From Syngnathus acus (Eukaryota; Chordata; Actinopteri; Syngnathiformes; Syngnathidae): a stretch of 64,000 bases of DNA. Positions 49,981-63,109 of the stretch are shown in pieces. The position numbers and the translations under genes were made by a program. The stretch lies in assembly GCF_901709675.1 (NCBI RefSeq), contig NC_051091.1:10202967-10266966 (forward strand). Reading direction: 5' to 3'. Below the pieces are notes generated by a model that was given only the letters and a program-made list of their open reading frames with translations, was not told the origin of the DNA and did not search any database. The number at the start of each line of letters is the position of its first letter. Position 1 is the first letter of the stretch.

Positions 49981-51754
49981 AACCGTACTAAACTTGACCA
50001 CACTGTCTGTTCCTGTTGTATGGACCATTTTGATTTCGGTTCCTTCCTTTAGTGCCAAATAGTACTATTTTCTGTTTGTCGATTGAAGGCACACACTTGA
50101 CACTGGGATCATGAATTGGTTTTATTTTCATGATGTCATATAGTAGTTTTAAATAACTTTGTACTATAAGAGTTTTAAAATCATCAGTCAAGTCAATGGC
50201 TGCTTGTGTGGCTGGAACATCATGTACAACTAATAGCCACAATCTGCTCTGCACATTGACTGTTTGGAACACGCGGGTGCTCGCTTCGCAACTTCAAATG
50301 TCACGTTATTGACTGCAGTCCGAGTGTGAGCACATTAGCCGCAGTTTACTCAGTGGCTAATTAGGAAAAAAGATGAAAAATGTGAGCGTAACGTCTCAGT
50401 ACAAGAAGCATGATGAAGAGGCTAATTGTAGCCTTCATTTTACATCGGCAAGGTGTCCTAAATGTATTTGGAGCATTGTGCTGTCCTCCTTAAGTTCTCC
50501 CATCTGTACTGCCACTGGCCAGCATTTCAGGCCAATGTCGATTTTTATAGAAGCACCACTGTGCTCTTAAAGTGCATCTCCCCCTCTCAATTCTGCCTTC
50601 TTAACAAGACATCTATAATGCTCAAAATTAATGGCAATAGTTTTGGGAAGGGCTTTTGTTCCTTCTCGTCATCCACTCATGCCTACAAATGTCACAGGTT
50701 GGATCAGTTTCAGTCTGCTTTTGGTTTTGCCCATACTGAGATTGGCCAGCATTTCAGACACCACTGGTGCAATTATTAGATGGTCGCCCATGGCAATCAT
50801 TTCAGCAACACCATTGAGCTCTAAATAGAATGAAATCATTCAACTTACCAAGACCTTTAATTTAATTCCTTTAATTCTTGGGGAAGGTCCGCTTACACTT
50901 TTCACAAATTAGCATTCCAACACTGACGAAAGGTCAAAAGGGAACAGGACAGGTTATGTGTGAAATTTCCATCCCTCCTTCCGTCCCTTTTTAAAGTTTG
51001 CAAAATATTGACAAGGACACTATAAATGCATTTAAAATGGCGAGCAGCGACTCTCCTGATCCTTTTCTTTTGTTCTATTAGCAGCACGATAGACCTGCTC
51101 TACTAGCCAACCATTTCCATTCCGCCTTATCTCCCTGTAGACAGCTGAATTCAAAGATAGACCAACGTCCCTTTCTCTTTCCAATCCTCCTCTTTAGGCC
51201 TGATGCCCGTTGTCCTAGTTTTCAGTTAAACCTAGCCAAATTTGAATATTAAAGATAAAAAAAAATATTACTCATTACACATCATCTGAAGGTTTTTATT
51301 TAGGTAGTGAGTCAATATTTATTTAATGAATTGCTTAATTTATGTCTTTTTTAAAGTACTGTGTAAATAGGTCAATGATTATGAAATTTGATTTCAGTTG
51401 TTAGTCTCCCAATCATTTAATTAATTCATTACCAATATATACATATTAGCTATGTTTTTTTTTTCTATCCCTAAGTCATTAATAATATTTACAATTTTGT
51501 GCTTGCTGTACTAAATGACAATCCATTATTTACATTTCCCTATTTTTCCTAAAGGTTGGATGGCAGACTATTTGTTACAATTATAAACAGGATTACTCTG
51601 TGTTTATTACTGTGGTTGTAGTTTATATTGGTGTGCTGCACCCCACTACATCATACTGAGAGGACATAATAATATTTGGGTGACCTTACCTAATGTTGTG
51701 GTAGCTTGTGAGTCAATCATCCTTCAGGGGATTCTCTTGCAGTGCTTTTCCTTA

Positions 51755-51772
51755 GAGGCAGGGGGCGCTGTG
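51755..51772 (+). promoter_or_regulatory. CTCF-like motif
   Basis: GAGGCAGGGGGCGCTGTG contains CAGGGGGCGCT, the core half of the CTCF motif. Confidence 0.4.
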
Positions 51773-51782
51773 TGCCAATGCT

Positions 51783-51806
51783 CTGCTGCTGCTGCTGCTG
51801 CTGCTA
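51783..51806. repeat. (CTG)8 trinucleotide tract
   Basis: Eight CTG units directly after a CTCF-like site. Confidence 0.9.
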
Positions 51807-52182
51807 GTGCTGCAGTGGGCACAGCTCAAATCTCAGCACTGTGCTCAAGGACATTTTGAGAAAGCGTGTCAATGTAAGAACTTGCTTTCATGGTTAGTGC
51901 TTGTAGTCAAAAAGTTTCTTGCTTATTACCCGTCACTTGCATATTTTATGTTTGATCAGGTGTTAAAGGCTCAAATTCAAGCTCACAACCCATATGGTGT
52001 CCACCTCCATAAAGTCCAATTAGACTTTCACTTTTTAATTACAGTATTCACATGGTTGGCATTTTGTCCTGCAGCGTGGGCTTGTGTAAGTAATTAGTCA
52101 CTGTCAGGTCATGAGTGCAAAAAGTGAGTGAAAGGAGACACAGTGGGAGGTTGGAGGGGTGTGGGACTCTTCAAGGAGTCTC

Positions 52183-52198
52183 ACAAGGGGGCGCTGTA
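52183..52198 (+). promoter_or_regulatory. CTCF-like motif
   Basis: ACAAGGGGGCGCTGTAG, same core as at 51755, about 430 bp away in the same orientation. Confidence 0.35.
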
Positions 52199-53783
52199 GT
52201 TTTTAGATCACTTATGTAAGACTCAAATTCAATTCTAGACTCAAACATGTAAAGATGATTTCTGGCCCACAATGATCAAATTTATTAAGTGTTGAACCGG
52301 CAAACAGTAAACATCAATATCACAATAATAAATGTGCATGTGAGGTGCCGATATTATTCTTGTCCGCTTGGGGACACCATCCCCATGTTCCATACTGTAG
52401 TATCTGTAACTTTGAAGGTGTATGGCTTTAAAAGGCATGCGATGCCTGGTGAGTAACGTGTATATCAGTGAATGAATGTATTGACAATATTACTATTACA
52501 ATACGAGGTATAAGGACAGAGATAAGAGAGACTAATAGTTGTTCAATTCATCATTTTTTGCCCTATTTTAGACACATTGCACTTCTTAGTTCTGTTATCA
52601 GTTAACATCAGTCGGGTTCTTGTTTGGAAACCAAAAACTCTTTGCACATGTTTGAAATGAAAATTAATTCTAATTTGTAGACTGGTAGAGTGTTACAGTC
52701 ACAAGTAATGAATCATGTCGGTTAAAATTAGCCTGAAGATTGGTTGAAACTTGCAAATATCAATTTATACCTTTAGATTGTAATTGTGATGAGCAAGCCT
52801 GTGTCAGATTACAAAGGTTGTTCTTTCTGAATAACCAGGATTCTTGTGATACCAAAGAGAAATTCCATCTTTTCCATTTAGAATTCTGTTTTATACGGTA
52901 CCGTCTGGTTCTCTTCAAAGACAAACATCTGGGTTCAATGGCTATGGTAGAGTTAGGGGATCTGTCTGCTCCTGTGGATGATGTCATTTCTTTGTAGGCG
53001 AGTGATGTAGTTTCACTCCTCAGCTTGGTGCTTGATTATGTCTACACACACACTCACACACTCGTTCCTGGGAGATCATTTGTTTGCTTTCATTTAGAGG
53101 ATCTGGCCGACACAGATGCCCGCCTTGGCGTGCGCACAGTACGTCCGACGTCTACTTGGCCAGTACCGTTGGAAAGTTTGGAGAAAAAAAGATTAAGGGA
53201 GTGAAGCAGTACTAAGTGGAGTAACTGTAAAGCAAGACAACACAAACAAGACTAATGCAAGATAATTATTTGGATTATTATTCTGTGCCCATGAGGATTC
53301 TTTTCTTCCAATGTGACCAAGCAAAATGGAAGCAGCAGAGTATGTTGTGATGAATCATAAATACTTTACTATCACTGGCGTCGGGCCAAAAAAGCCTATC
53401 CCACAATTTTTTTCCCCCCACAAATTTATATTACTGGTCACTGGTCAGTTCCCACACGAGGGTGTTATTTCTGCAAATTGTTGCCCAATATAAAGTGCAG
53501 AATATCTTTTTTTTATATATTGATATCAGTACGAGTACCAATTCTCAACAAATATCATTCATACATATTTCAACCAATGACACAGTTTTGAAGAATGACC
53601 TTTTTTTTCTGATACAAAGCAAAAATCAGTTTGCAATAGAATAAACAAAATGATCAGCAGTGACAACTATACGTGAATGACTGCCTAATCGTGAGTACAA
53701 CTGTCCAAAGTATCTTTTCTTGTCGTCTTGAAGTGACAGCGTCCGATGAAACGGACCTCGATGAGACAAGTGATGCCCAAGCA

Positions 53784-53814
53784 CCCCCCCCCCCCCCCAC
53801 ACACACACACACAC
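53784..53814. repeat. C15 run joined to (CA)n
   Basis: Poly-C followed by about eight CA units. Confidence 0.9.
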
Positions 53815-53819
53815 TCCAT

Positions 53820-54571
53820 GTCAGCCCACCCTCCCCGGCGCCAGTGCGACGCTGCGTGCCACCTCTTCCATTTTGTCGTCAGAGCAGCTCCCGGCCTACC
53901 GCCCCCGCGCACACACCTCCTCTCCTCTTTCTCCGCATCTGAGAGGAGCATCCTCTTCTCTCTCCTCATCCTCGTCCTCTCACCCGTCGCGCTCTCTTTC
54001 TCTCCCCGCCTCTCTCTGGTTGTCCTCAGAATGAGGTTAGCAGCTCCGTTAGCGGCGCTAGATCAACACAGAAGCGGCGGAGTTACCGCAGTGGCGGGCT
54101 GTGGTTGTACCACTGCGCGACGTTCCCGCGCCGTCCTTCACGCTCTGTCCTCTGGAAACTAACCTCCTCCTCCTCTGTCCCTCCGTCTCTCCAGTAGTGA
54201 TGCAGAGGACCACCATGTAGAAGCGGCCGCCGTATCGCAGAAATGGGAAGCCACGCATGGAGCGGGTCTGGACTGCAGCCGTGGTGAGCCTGAGCCCCCG
54301 CACCCCCCAAGCCTCGCGACCTTCTCAGGACCTGACCACAGGGGCCGTCCGACGCTCACCTGGATGCTCCCCAGTCTGTGCTTCGTCGCCCCTCTCCCTC
54401 CAACCTCCTCTTCCCTCTTCTTCTGCTGAAACAGATGCTCCAATAATTGGATTTTGCCCTCCTTTTTAATATCTCCACAAGTGGCACTCTCGCTTATTTA
54501 TTTTTCTCTACTTGAATCCCACTTTGGAGACTGATCCCATCGCTATTAGCAATAACTGACCGGCTGGCATC
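53820..54571 (+). promoter_or_regulatory. CpG-rich promoter/5' UTR region of the atp2b gene
   Basis: G+C and CpG density rise sharply at about 53820-54470 (GCGGCGGAG, CCCGCGCCG, AAGCGGCCGCCG, CCCCGCACC) compared with flanking AT-rich DNA, as expected of a CpG-island promoter. A possible leader donor is GTGGTGAGCC near 54280, and a possible acceptor is CACTTTGGAG near 54530. In-frame TGA at 54557-54559 closes the frame upstream of the ATG. Transcription start not determined. Confidence 0.55.
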
Positions 54572-54773
54572 ATGGGAGACATGTCCAATAGTGACTTCTA
54601 TGCCAAGAACCAAAGAAATGAGGGCGCCAACCACGCGGCGGGCTTCGGCTGCTCGCTCATGGAGCTGCGCTCGCTCATGGAGCTTCGCGGCACCGAGGCG
54701 GTGGTCAAGCTTCAGGAAGACTATGGGGGAGTTGAGGGACTGTGCAAACGACTGCAAACCTCACCCACGGAAG
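54572..54773 (+). CDS. atp2b2: Plasma-membrane calcium-transporting ATPase, first coding exon (gene continues past window)
   Basis: PMCA pumps export cytosolic calcium across the plasma membrane using ATP. This 202-nt exon encodes the cytosolic N-terminus, 67 residues plus one base: [20 protein letters not shown], then [20 protein letters not shown] and [14 protein letters not shown]. Family members begin the same way (MGDMxNS..., CTLxELRxLMELRG, LCRRLKTSPxEG), and the exon ends at the same SPxEG junction. The start (ATCATGG, upstream in-frame TGA at 54557) is well supported; donor is GTGAGT. The opening SDFYxKNQRNE favours PMCA2, while [13 protein letters not shown] also resembles PMCA3, so the paralogue is less certain than the family. 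Catalytic and membrane domains are not in the window. Confidence 0.9.
54653..54688 (+). repeat. 18-bp tandem repeat inside the atp2b exon
   Basis: TCGCTCATGGAGCTGCGC followed by TCGCTCATGGAGCTTCGC (17 of 18 identical) encodes SLMELR twice. The family usually has two related but unequal hexads here. Confidence 0.9.
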
Positions 54774-55618
54774 GTGAGTCCCACATCATCACACTCACAC
54801 ACTCTCCTGTTCTTGTGCATGCGGGCTATCTGGTACTGATGTATCCATGACACTATCCCATTGGGATGGAGTCTTGGAAGAAGTGCTTGTAGGAACATCC
54901 TCACAATGGAGCAAATCCCTTTTAAAATGTAGCTCTTTAGCCAGGTTACCTGCTAAGTATGCATAGGACTGTCATGCGTCACTCCCACCTGCCGCCTTCC
55001 ATGTCAGACGTATCCTCCTCAACTGGACTTAATGCTGTAATTACACTACTCAATGGCAAATTTTAAGATAAGATGGCTTTATGTAACCTTAAATGTATTT
55101 TTCCTGCTTTATCTTGGCCTATTAGGGGGTGGTGTCGTGCCCTGGACACTTAAATTAAGATAAAAAAAAAAGAAATTTGCAATTGATCTTTATTAATGTA
55201 ACTTATTTTCACACATTATGAAGAATATAGGCTATATTATTTGTCTTTGTCACGACACTATTTGTGTGTGAATGTTTGTAATTTGCTAATTTTCTATTAG
55301 CCTGACTATTAGCCTGACAGCGTGATGTGAATTTACATGGAGTGTCTGCGATGTTTCTTGTATTTAAATATACAATGAGCGTAATCGTTTTTGTTGTGTG
55401 GTTAGGTTTATATTAGGCTCCGCCTTGGGAGTCATTAAGCAATTGATGCATAGCATTGGTTCTTTGTACACAAAATACAGTGCGACGTATGTACCGTCGA
55501 CAGACTGTAAAACAATACTCACAGGCATATAGTCTTCAACATTTATTTAAAAAAAAATACTATTATTATTACTTCAGCTTACTGAGCTAGTAGTGAAACT
55601 CTTCTTCCTGTCTGTGCA

Positions 55619-55638
55619 ATACTGCCCCCAGGTGGCAA
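55619..55638 (-). promoter_or_regulatory. CTCF-like motif (minus strand)
   Basis: Reverse complement reads TTTGCCACCTGGGGGCAGTA, close to the CTCF consensus CCACCAGGGGGCAGT. Confidence 0.4.
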
Positions 55639-57009
55639 AGGTGCACACACCAGAAGGAACAGCACAATGTCCATTGAATTGAAGTGGAAAATGTGCCCAA
55701 AAATGTTTTGTTCTTTATATTTTATTTGTTATTGCTTTATGGTTGTATAAAAAATGTGGCTAGAGCAGACGTAATGGCGTTTCAAATAATGTCAATGGAA
55801 ACATTTGGAGTTATTAGTGTTTTACATTAAGAGTGTAGTTGCTGAAACAATTCAGACTCATATCTCAAGGCACCACTGATTAAATAGCAATTATTATTTT
55901 TTTCGCTATATCTGGGTGGGCTTGTTCTCCGTAAATAGTTGATTAACGACATGACACTAATGTGCCAGCTTTAATATTAGTACACACATTTGTAGAATGT
56001 TGCTGTGTGTATGGTTCCAGCCCCCATTCTTCATCATATATTTACTGTATTAATTATCACTCTGGCTTGGCACTCCTGGAGTCATTTAAGCACACATTTT
56101 TAAAATGCTCCTCTCAACAGTGCCTTCTTCTAAAGTCAGCCTTCAAGGCACCTGCTTGTTGCAGGATGGTCTTAATAAACAAGATTACACACAGAGTTGC
56201 ATAACAAGTGCGGTGAATGACTCAGACAGGATTCGCGGTGCGATGCGATGCCCGCAGTGTGGCGAGCGATATTTGAAAATGAAACTGTTTTGCAAAGTGC
56301 GATAAAATTAGCTTAAGTGACACATAATTTCTCACCAGCGTCCATTTTATTAGCGTTCTAAACAGCGGCGGAGAATTAAATGCCCGTGGACCCGCACCAA
56401 ATGAAATAAATACAAGAAGGAATTTAGTAAATATTAATGAGGTTTTACATATCTCTCAGATCACTTGTCTTAAATCCTGGTGTGAGAATACCACCGTAGA
56501 TACTGTTTTCCATTCAACAGTTTTATATTCATGATTATTCTTGTAATTTTTTTTTACTATTGTGTTTACATAGGTCACAAAGCTAATTTAACTTACAAAT
56601 TCGGGTTACGTCCCCCACATAAAAATTGTCATAAACCCCCAGTGCAACTTATTTGAAGCATTTATGTGTTTTGTGCTCTTTCTGAATTGCCACAAAATGG
56701 CTGCCGTCTAAATAGGACTTCTCAATCATGCATTTCAAACGCTTGTCACGGAGGAGGAGCTAAATATCGCCGGGGTTGTTCGTGGAAGTTGAGAGTTTTT
56801 GATGCATGTCCATGCTCTATTTTAAAAATCGTTTCGAGCAACACAATTGTTTCAATTGCTCAAAACGTCTGATGAACTGCAAGATTTAGTGTAGACTTGT
56901 GAGATTAATTAGCTGTCCAGCAACGCTTATTTCTTTTGTGCCACGTTGTCCTCAGATAATGACTTTGTCTTGGATTTGGTTTGTGGCTCTGTTCTCTCAG
57001 TGAGAATCA

Positions 57010-57340
57010 TTAATTGATAGAATGCATTATTCCGCTGTCATTTGCATTAGCGATCCCAGGTGATGCGTGTTTACGCCGTATCGGTCCGTTCTGTGTGGCT
57101 GAGTCGCAGAACACATGTTACGGGAGAAATACGATCACGCTAATTAGCTGCGAGGGTATTGCTTTGCGCGCGCGTAGAGGCCGTCGAGGACGGCTGACCT
57201 CTTGCAGCCCCTGCTGCCTCGACTGGCCCTTTCACATGATACCCACGGATAGCTAGAATCCATTATGCAGCATGTATGCATAAGGGTCGCTCCAATTGAA
57301 ATTCCAGTTTCACTCGAGTTCTTCAGCGACTGGTTATTTA
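57010..57340. promoter_or_regulatory. Candidate intronic enhancer/conserved element
   Basis: A perfect octamer ATTTGCAT (57040-57047, POU-type) followed by TAG, homeodomain-like GCTAATTAGC (57138-57147), and unusually few simple repeats. Motif evidence only. Confidence 0.25.
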
Positions 57341-60300
57341 TTAATCTGCTTTCTCGCAGTAGTAAGTATTTTTTTTTTAATCCATGAATTTTCTATACAT
57401 CTTCTCATAAGCGTCGTGGTTAGCCACCTATGGGGATCATTCATTCCAGCTCACCTTTGGGAAGAAAAGTGAGGGATCTTCCAGTAGAGCAAAACTCAGT
57501 ATTCCGGTCATAATCTAATTAAATTAGTTTATTTATTGTCAGACAAATGAGGCATTAATCATTTTAGAAATAAATTTAAAAAAAGAATAATTTTAATTTG
57601 GTGCTTTTTTTAACCTGCCATATTATATAGAACTAATTGTAAGTATATATTTAATCAACAAGCACTCGTGGGAAAATTTGTTTCCATTGTTAGGCTCTTA
57701 ATTGTTGTTGTAGTTTTTTTTTATTTCACAGCAAAAAGGCTAATTACGATCAAATTAATCTTTCCATTGTGATACAAATTAAGGATAATCACATTTAAAG
57801 AGAATCCTGTCGCGTCATGCACCGCAAACGCGATGGCCTTGCAGGTTTGAAAATGCTATCACAGCTTTTCGACGATTCCATTTATTTAATGTTAATATTT
57901 TATCAAAGTGACCTTAATTAAGAAATCATTTTTCAAGTGACCCTTATACTAAAACTTGATTATAACAGGCTCCTCTTGATGCTCATTTACAAACTAAAAG
58001 TATTTTCTTCAAGTTCCCCCCCAATATTTTTTTCTATTTTTGAATCCATCGCACATATTGATTGTATGTGTTTGACATGACAATGCGGAGGCGGGAAGCG
58101 TTTGCCCACAGCATGCGTTGTCGTATAGGTGAATACGAGGTGAAGAAGCTAGTGTTCCCCTCAGGCGAACAGCAGGTGAATCAGTCATGCTAGGGCCAGA
58201 TGGGATGTCAGTGAATTTACAGCTCACTTTCACAGATATTCCGACAGGATGCTATAGATGCGACTCTTGGTTACTCACGGAACAGGAAAGGGAGCTTACT
58301 TTGCTGACGCTACACATTCAACTCTCGAAGGCCGCATCGCCTCAGTCTATCAGGTTGAATCTTTGATGAAGTGAGAACAAGCCTTGACTTGACCTACAAA
58401 TATGAATCAGCTACTCACAACTATTTTCCATGTGTGGTGTAAGTGAGATGTCCGAAAACAGCAGGAGTTAAAATCCACATACAGTACACTGTGCTAGAAA
58501 ATGAAGACAATATAGTTTCTGATATTAATCTGGACGCTATAAACTTCTCATTACACCTTCAACCTGCCTTTTCTCCTCTGCTCCTTTTTATTTTTATCTG
58601 TCTTTTTCGCGCCTCTGCTCCCATTTCTATTTCCATTTGCTGGTCGGTCGCCTGTCCCAGCGGGCCGCTGCAAAGCGTAGCCTAAATATACCTGCTCTAC
58701 ATCTGTAACCTTTATCATTTCTCCTTCCTTTGCTCGCTGGTTAACAAGGCTAGAAAAGTAGCACGTCCTTTTAAAGGTTAAATCAGTTTTTTTTTTTTAA
58801 AGGTGATGAGGCAGTGTAGCAATGCGGGGGGACACATGCTGGACGGAAGCCAATTGTGTTTGGCACAAACCCCAAAGGGTCATGACCTTGCGTTTCTTTC
58901 ACCGGTGGCCGGCTACATCCTTCTTTCTTCCCGGGAGAAGGCTTTGGTGAAAACAGCCCACTTGCGTTCCTTATCGTCATATGATCCCTATGCCCCTGCA
59001 CACCCTGACACTATTGATCATGAGTGAATTATTATGTGGCAATTTGCATCCTTTTTTCATACAATCTGAAAACGAGGTTGAGGATGGATGGCAGAGAATG
59101 TAGACAAAAAGTATATAAATAAGGAAAAGTCAGGTTTCATTAAAATAATCCGACAGTCAACTGTTAGGGCAAAATCTTTCCCAAATGCTTACAAAGTTTT
59201 TGTAGGAATGTGACTCAAGATCTTTGCATTTATCAGTGTCAGAATGATCTAAATTTGGATCCGTTTGTCCTTTTTTAAGGTCAGTGTGACACGTTATTGC
59301 ACTCATCAGCTCCAAACATCTATTTTGCTTCTGCACGTCCCGTTTCTTTTTGGGAAGTTGAAGATTATCGTAGCTGACATTGTGGACAAAACGTTTGACT
59401 TAGTGGCGCCAGATCACCCACCATTTCTTCAAATCAAATCCCCAGCGTCTAATGGGTGCTAATTTCCAAACCTCGCCTTCTCTCTTCCCTGATGATCATA
59501 CTAATCACACCCCCCTCCCTCCAAATCCGTTCCTGTCTGATGAAGTCTATTTAATCTCCGTCCCACAAGGGATGTCTTGTACAGGAACAAGGACAGTGTC
59601 GCCTGTTTCTGTAGCCATTCAGAAGGTTACATTGTAGGTAAGAAAGAGTGGTAATAAAATTGGAGGCAGACAAAATGGAGAACGATGTATCCCAAAGGAC
59701 AGATACGAAATGCGCTATAAAAACAGATACAATATAGCTTCATGCGGGTTAATGTGTGAATTAATAGTTGTAAATCAGCGTGCTAATATTTTATGAAGAC
59801 TATCAATATTGTGTACAAAGAGCCATGATGGTTGAACTCATTTAGTAGCAACTTGACAAGAGGCCGCCATTTTGTGGGATTTAAAAAAAAAAAAAATGGG
59901 TGAAATTTCAAGGCAACAAACTTTGAAACAAAAAGATCAAGGAGATATAAGCAAATAATGACGGTTGACCCTAATTCAAAGACATTTTTTTGATCACATG
60001 ATCACACATGATCATACATGATCTTGCCATCAGATTGCTGGAAGCTGTACATACAAAAAAAAAAAACGGGTCTAAATTGAATCATAAGCGACTATCAATT
60101 TGAATGATTAAATTATGATGCCATCCTCATCTTCCTATCCAAGTGCTTCTTCCTCTACTATTCCATCGGACATTTCCATTCAGTTCATGTCCCGAAGAAT
60201 ACTCCACTTGGAAGATGGCGGTGTGACAAGTTGACAGACGTGATGCTGTTAGCTGCAAACGCACAGTCCCTCCCCGGCTATAACCGGGTCGTTTCTCTTG

Positions 60301-61940
60301 GCGTCAGCGCTTTTCCTGGGGTGACCTCTCGCTTTCTTATCCGAACACTCAGTCGGGCGGTAGCAGGACTCTCTCCATTTCAACACATGTTTTTAAGATG
60401 CAAAAACCTGGGAGCAAATCCAGCTCTGCTTTGCTTAATAAGGGCATATAATTCTCTCATCTTGAGCCAGAAACCTTCCCCATGTTTATACATAGCAGGG
60501 GGGGGGGTCATTGCTTTGAGGCAGTGAAAATATCAGACTGTCATGGCTGTCAAGCAACATGACTGCCCCCCCCAAAAAAAACAAAAATTGCAAAGATGCT
60601 AAAATAGCCGTGGCTTTATCAGAACTGCCGGATTTGTGAAATCAGTTAATCACTGTTAAACTACTACTTCCTATTTCACTCAATACAGCACTGGCGTGGA
60701 AAACAGCATTTGTCCTCATTAGGCTTGCGGATAAAGTGCAGCCTACCCTTTTGGGCATTAGGCGGCAGACACTCTTGACTGCTCTCGCGGGTTCACTGTA
60801 ACACCAAAAGATCAGAGCTTGAGCAAATGTCTTACCAGTGACGAATGTCTCACCTTGAAGAGCTTAACGTGGCTCCAGTTTCTCTTCTGACAGAAAGGAC
60901 AAAAGAGTGTGGAATACTCACCTGTGTTATTTCAGGACAGTTATGCGACAGATGGATCATTTGTAATTGTTTTGGAAAGGACTTCAAGTACATTTCAATA
61001 AGCTACCATTTTCTTTATGGCTTTACTACTTATGAGCCTAATTAAAGAAATACTTTAAATAAAACAAGACAAAAAATACTTTTAAAAATATAGCTTTTTT
61101 CAATCACAATACTCCAATAGCAAGAATTGTAGAACCCACACACTATTTATTTTCTTTGTTGCTCTTGTACTGGACTAATGATGAGTTTGGCTTTTGGTTA
61201 CCATGACGATTCCCAGTGTGTACGAAAGACAATGAAAGAGTTGTCACCATTAATACATACAAAAAAATGCCAGCAGGTTGATACAATTTTAATAGCTGAC
61301 AGTTGTCCTTTTTGCTTAACTGTTATGATTATTTCATGACTCTCTCTGCGACTTTGGATATAAAGGACTGTCCCCCCCCTATTGTGTTGCGGGTGTATCT
61401 GATCCTGAGACTGAAACCAGAGATCTAGATGGGAGATACAGGAAGGTCACACACCCTTACTCCCGCTTTGTCAAGAGTACTCTCACTTTCCATTCCTCCC
61501 GAGGATTGTTGATTTATGTACTGTGTGCACTTTCATTACAAATTTCCGTAGAAGACTACACACTGCAATATTGTCTTGTAATAGTATTCGCTATTTTAAA
61601 TCTTAGACCACAATTTGTGGAAATGTGGTAAATCCGAACTCCGCATGAATCCTTATGTATGAATTTTGAAAGTGCTTTTGATTTTTGTTTCGTAATAGTT
61701 TTTCTTGCATAACGTTACACAATCCCATTTTCCTGCATTTCAAAACAGAACAAAAAAAAAAAAATCTCAAGAATCATTGTCATGGTAACAAAAGAGTATG
61801 TGTGAGTGTGTGTATTTTGGGTCAGAAGATGGCTAATTTGATGTATGACTACTTCATTTGTTCTTCTCACACACTTTGTTTCGTCTTTACAAAATTGCTC
61901 CTAACCTTGATGCCCAGATACATTGTGAAGTGAGATTACA

Positions 61941-62165
<225 letters not shown>

Positions 62166-62850
62166 AAAGAGGGAGCTGTGAGCTGTGTTCTCTCACTCCA
62201 CTCCGTTATCACTCGCATGAGTCAGACTCATAGAGCACAGTGCCTGACAGCTAAACTCACCCACTTGTACAGCTGCCCACGCACACGCACACGCACACGC
62301 GGACACACACACACGTTCTATTTTCTTCATTTGATCTGGCTTGTTGCAAAGCTGTTTAAAAGTGCTCTGAACACTGCATTGTTCTCCTGGGCTATTAAAA
62401 ATGTTGCCTGCAGTTTTTTTTTTGTTTTGTTTTTGTTTTTTTCCCGTAAAACCACAACTTCCAAATTTTGTTGCTGATAGTCTTGTAAAGAAAAAGGTCA
62501 TAAATTGATCATTATATGGTGACCGGCAAAAGCAAAAAGTTGCTCACTTACCCTAATAAATAAAAATCTAAAAGTTGCTAGCTTACCCTAAAGAGTAAAA
62601 AAAAAAAGGAAAACATTTACACATTTATTTCCTGAATAAAAAAAATGGCGCAGTCCTCAGCCGTGCGCCCTATAGAGTGTTTGCCCTTTGTTGTTTTTAC
62701 CCTATTTTTTTGTCTGCACAGTTATGTAGGCCTGTGAGATGTGACTGCTCAATGGTGTGTGTGCACAGCTCCGTGTAAGCTTTCATGTGAAGTGTTGCTA
62801 CTCAAGTCATGACACATCACTTGGATCTGGCCTCATGCTGTGCACAACAC

Positions 62851-62897
62851 GCCATCCATCCATCCATCTATCCGTCCGTCCGTCCATACATCCATCC
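62851..62897. repeat. (CATC)/(CGTC)n tetranucleotide array
   Basis: CCATCCATCCATCCATC, then CCGTCCGTCCGTCC, then CATCCATCC. Confidence 0.9.
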
Positions 62898-63109
62898 TTT
62901 CAATCGTCGTTTGTGCATTTCCATGTGGCTGGACCTGCTGTTGTGTTGGGTGTGGTCCGCTTCCTTCCTTCCTTGTTTCATCTCTTTCATTTATGAATGT
63001 TGCATGCTGGTAGTGGACAGCCTGGCACCTCCCGTGTGTGTCTTTTTTCTGACCGGGAAGCCGACATACTCATCCCACTGTTGTCTTACAACTAACTAAT
63101 AATAATAAT

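Larger units (their letters stand above)
49990..53700. other. Intergenic region, no gene recognised
   Basis: AT-rich spacer. Contains a CTG tract (51783), two CTCF-like motifs (51755 and 52183) and no convincing exons. A 94-residue minus-strand frame at 49988-50272 matches nothing I know. Confidence 0.5.

Noticed and set aside
49988-50272. 94-residue minus-strand frame (starts MFQTVNVQSRLWLLVV)
   Set aside because: Not recognised as any family, no splice or promoter context, next to a dead LINE. Left as intergenic, although a protein search would settle it.
60231-60527. 98-residue plus-strand frame near a GGAAGATGGCGG start-like context
   Set aside because: Kozak-like surroundings but no known domain, no downstream splice logic, and ends in a G-run. 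Probably chance within the atp2b intron.
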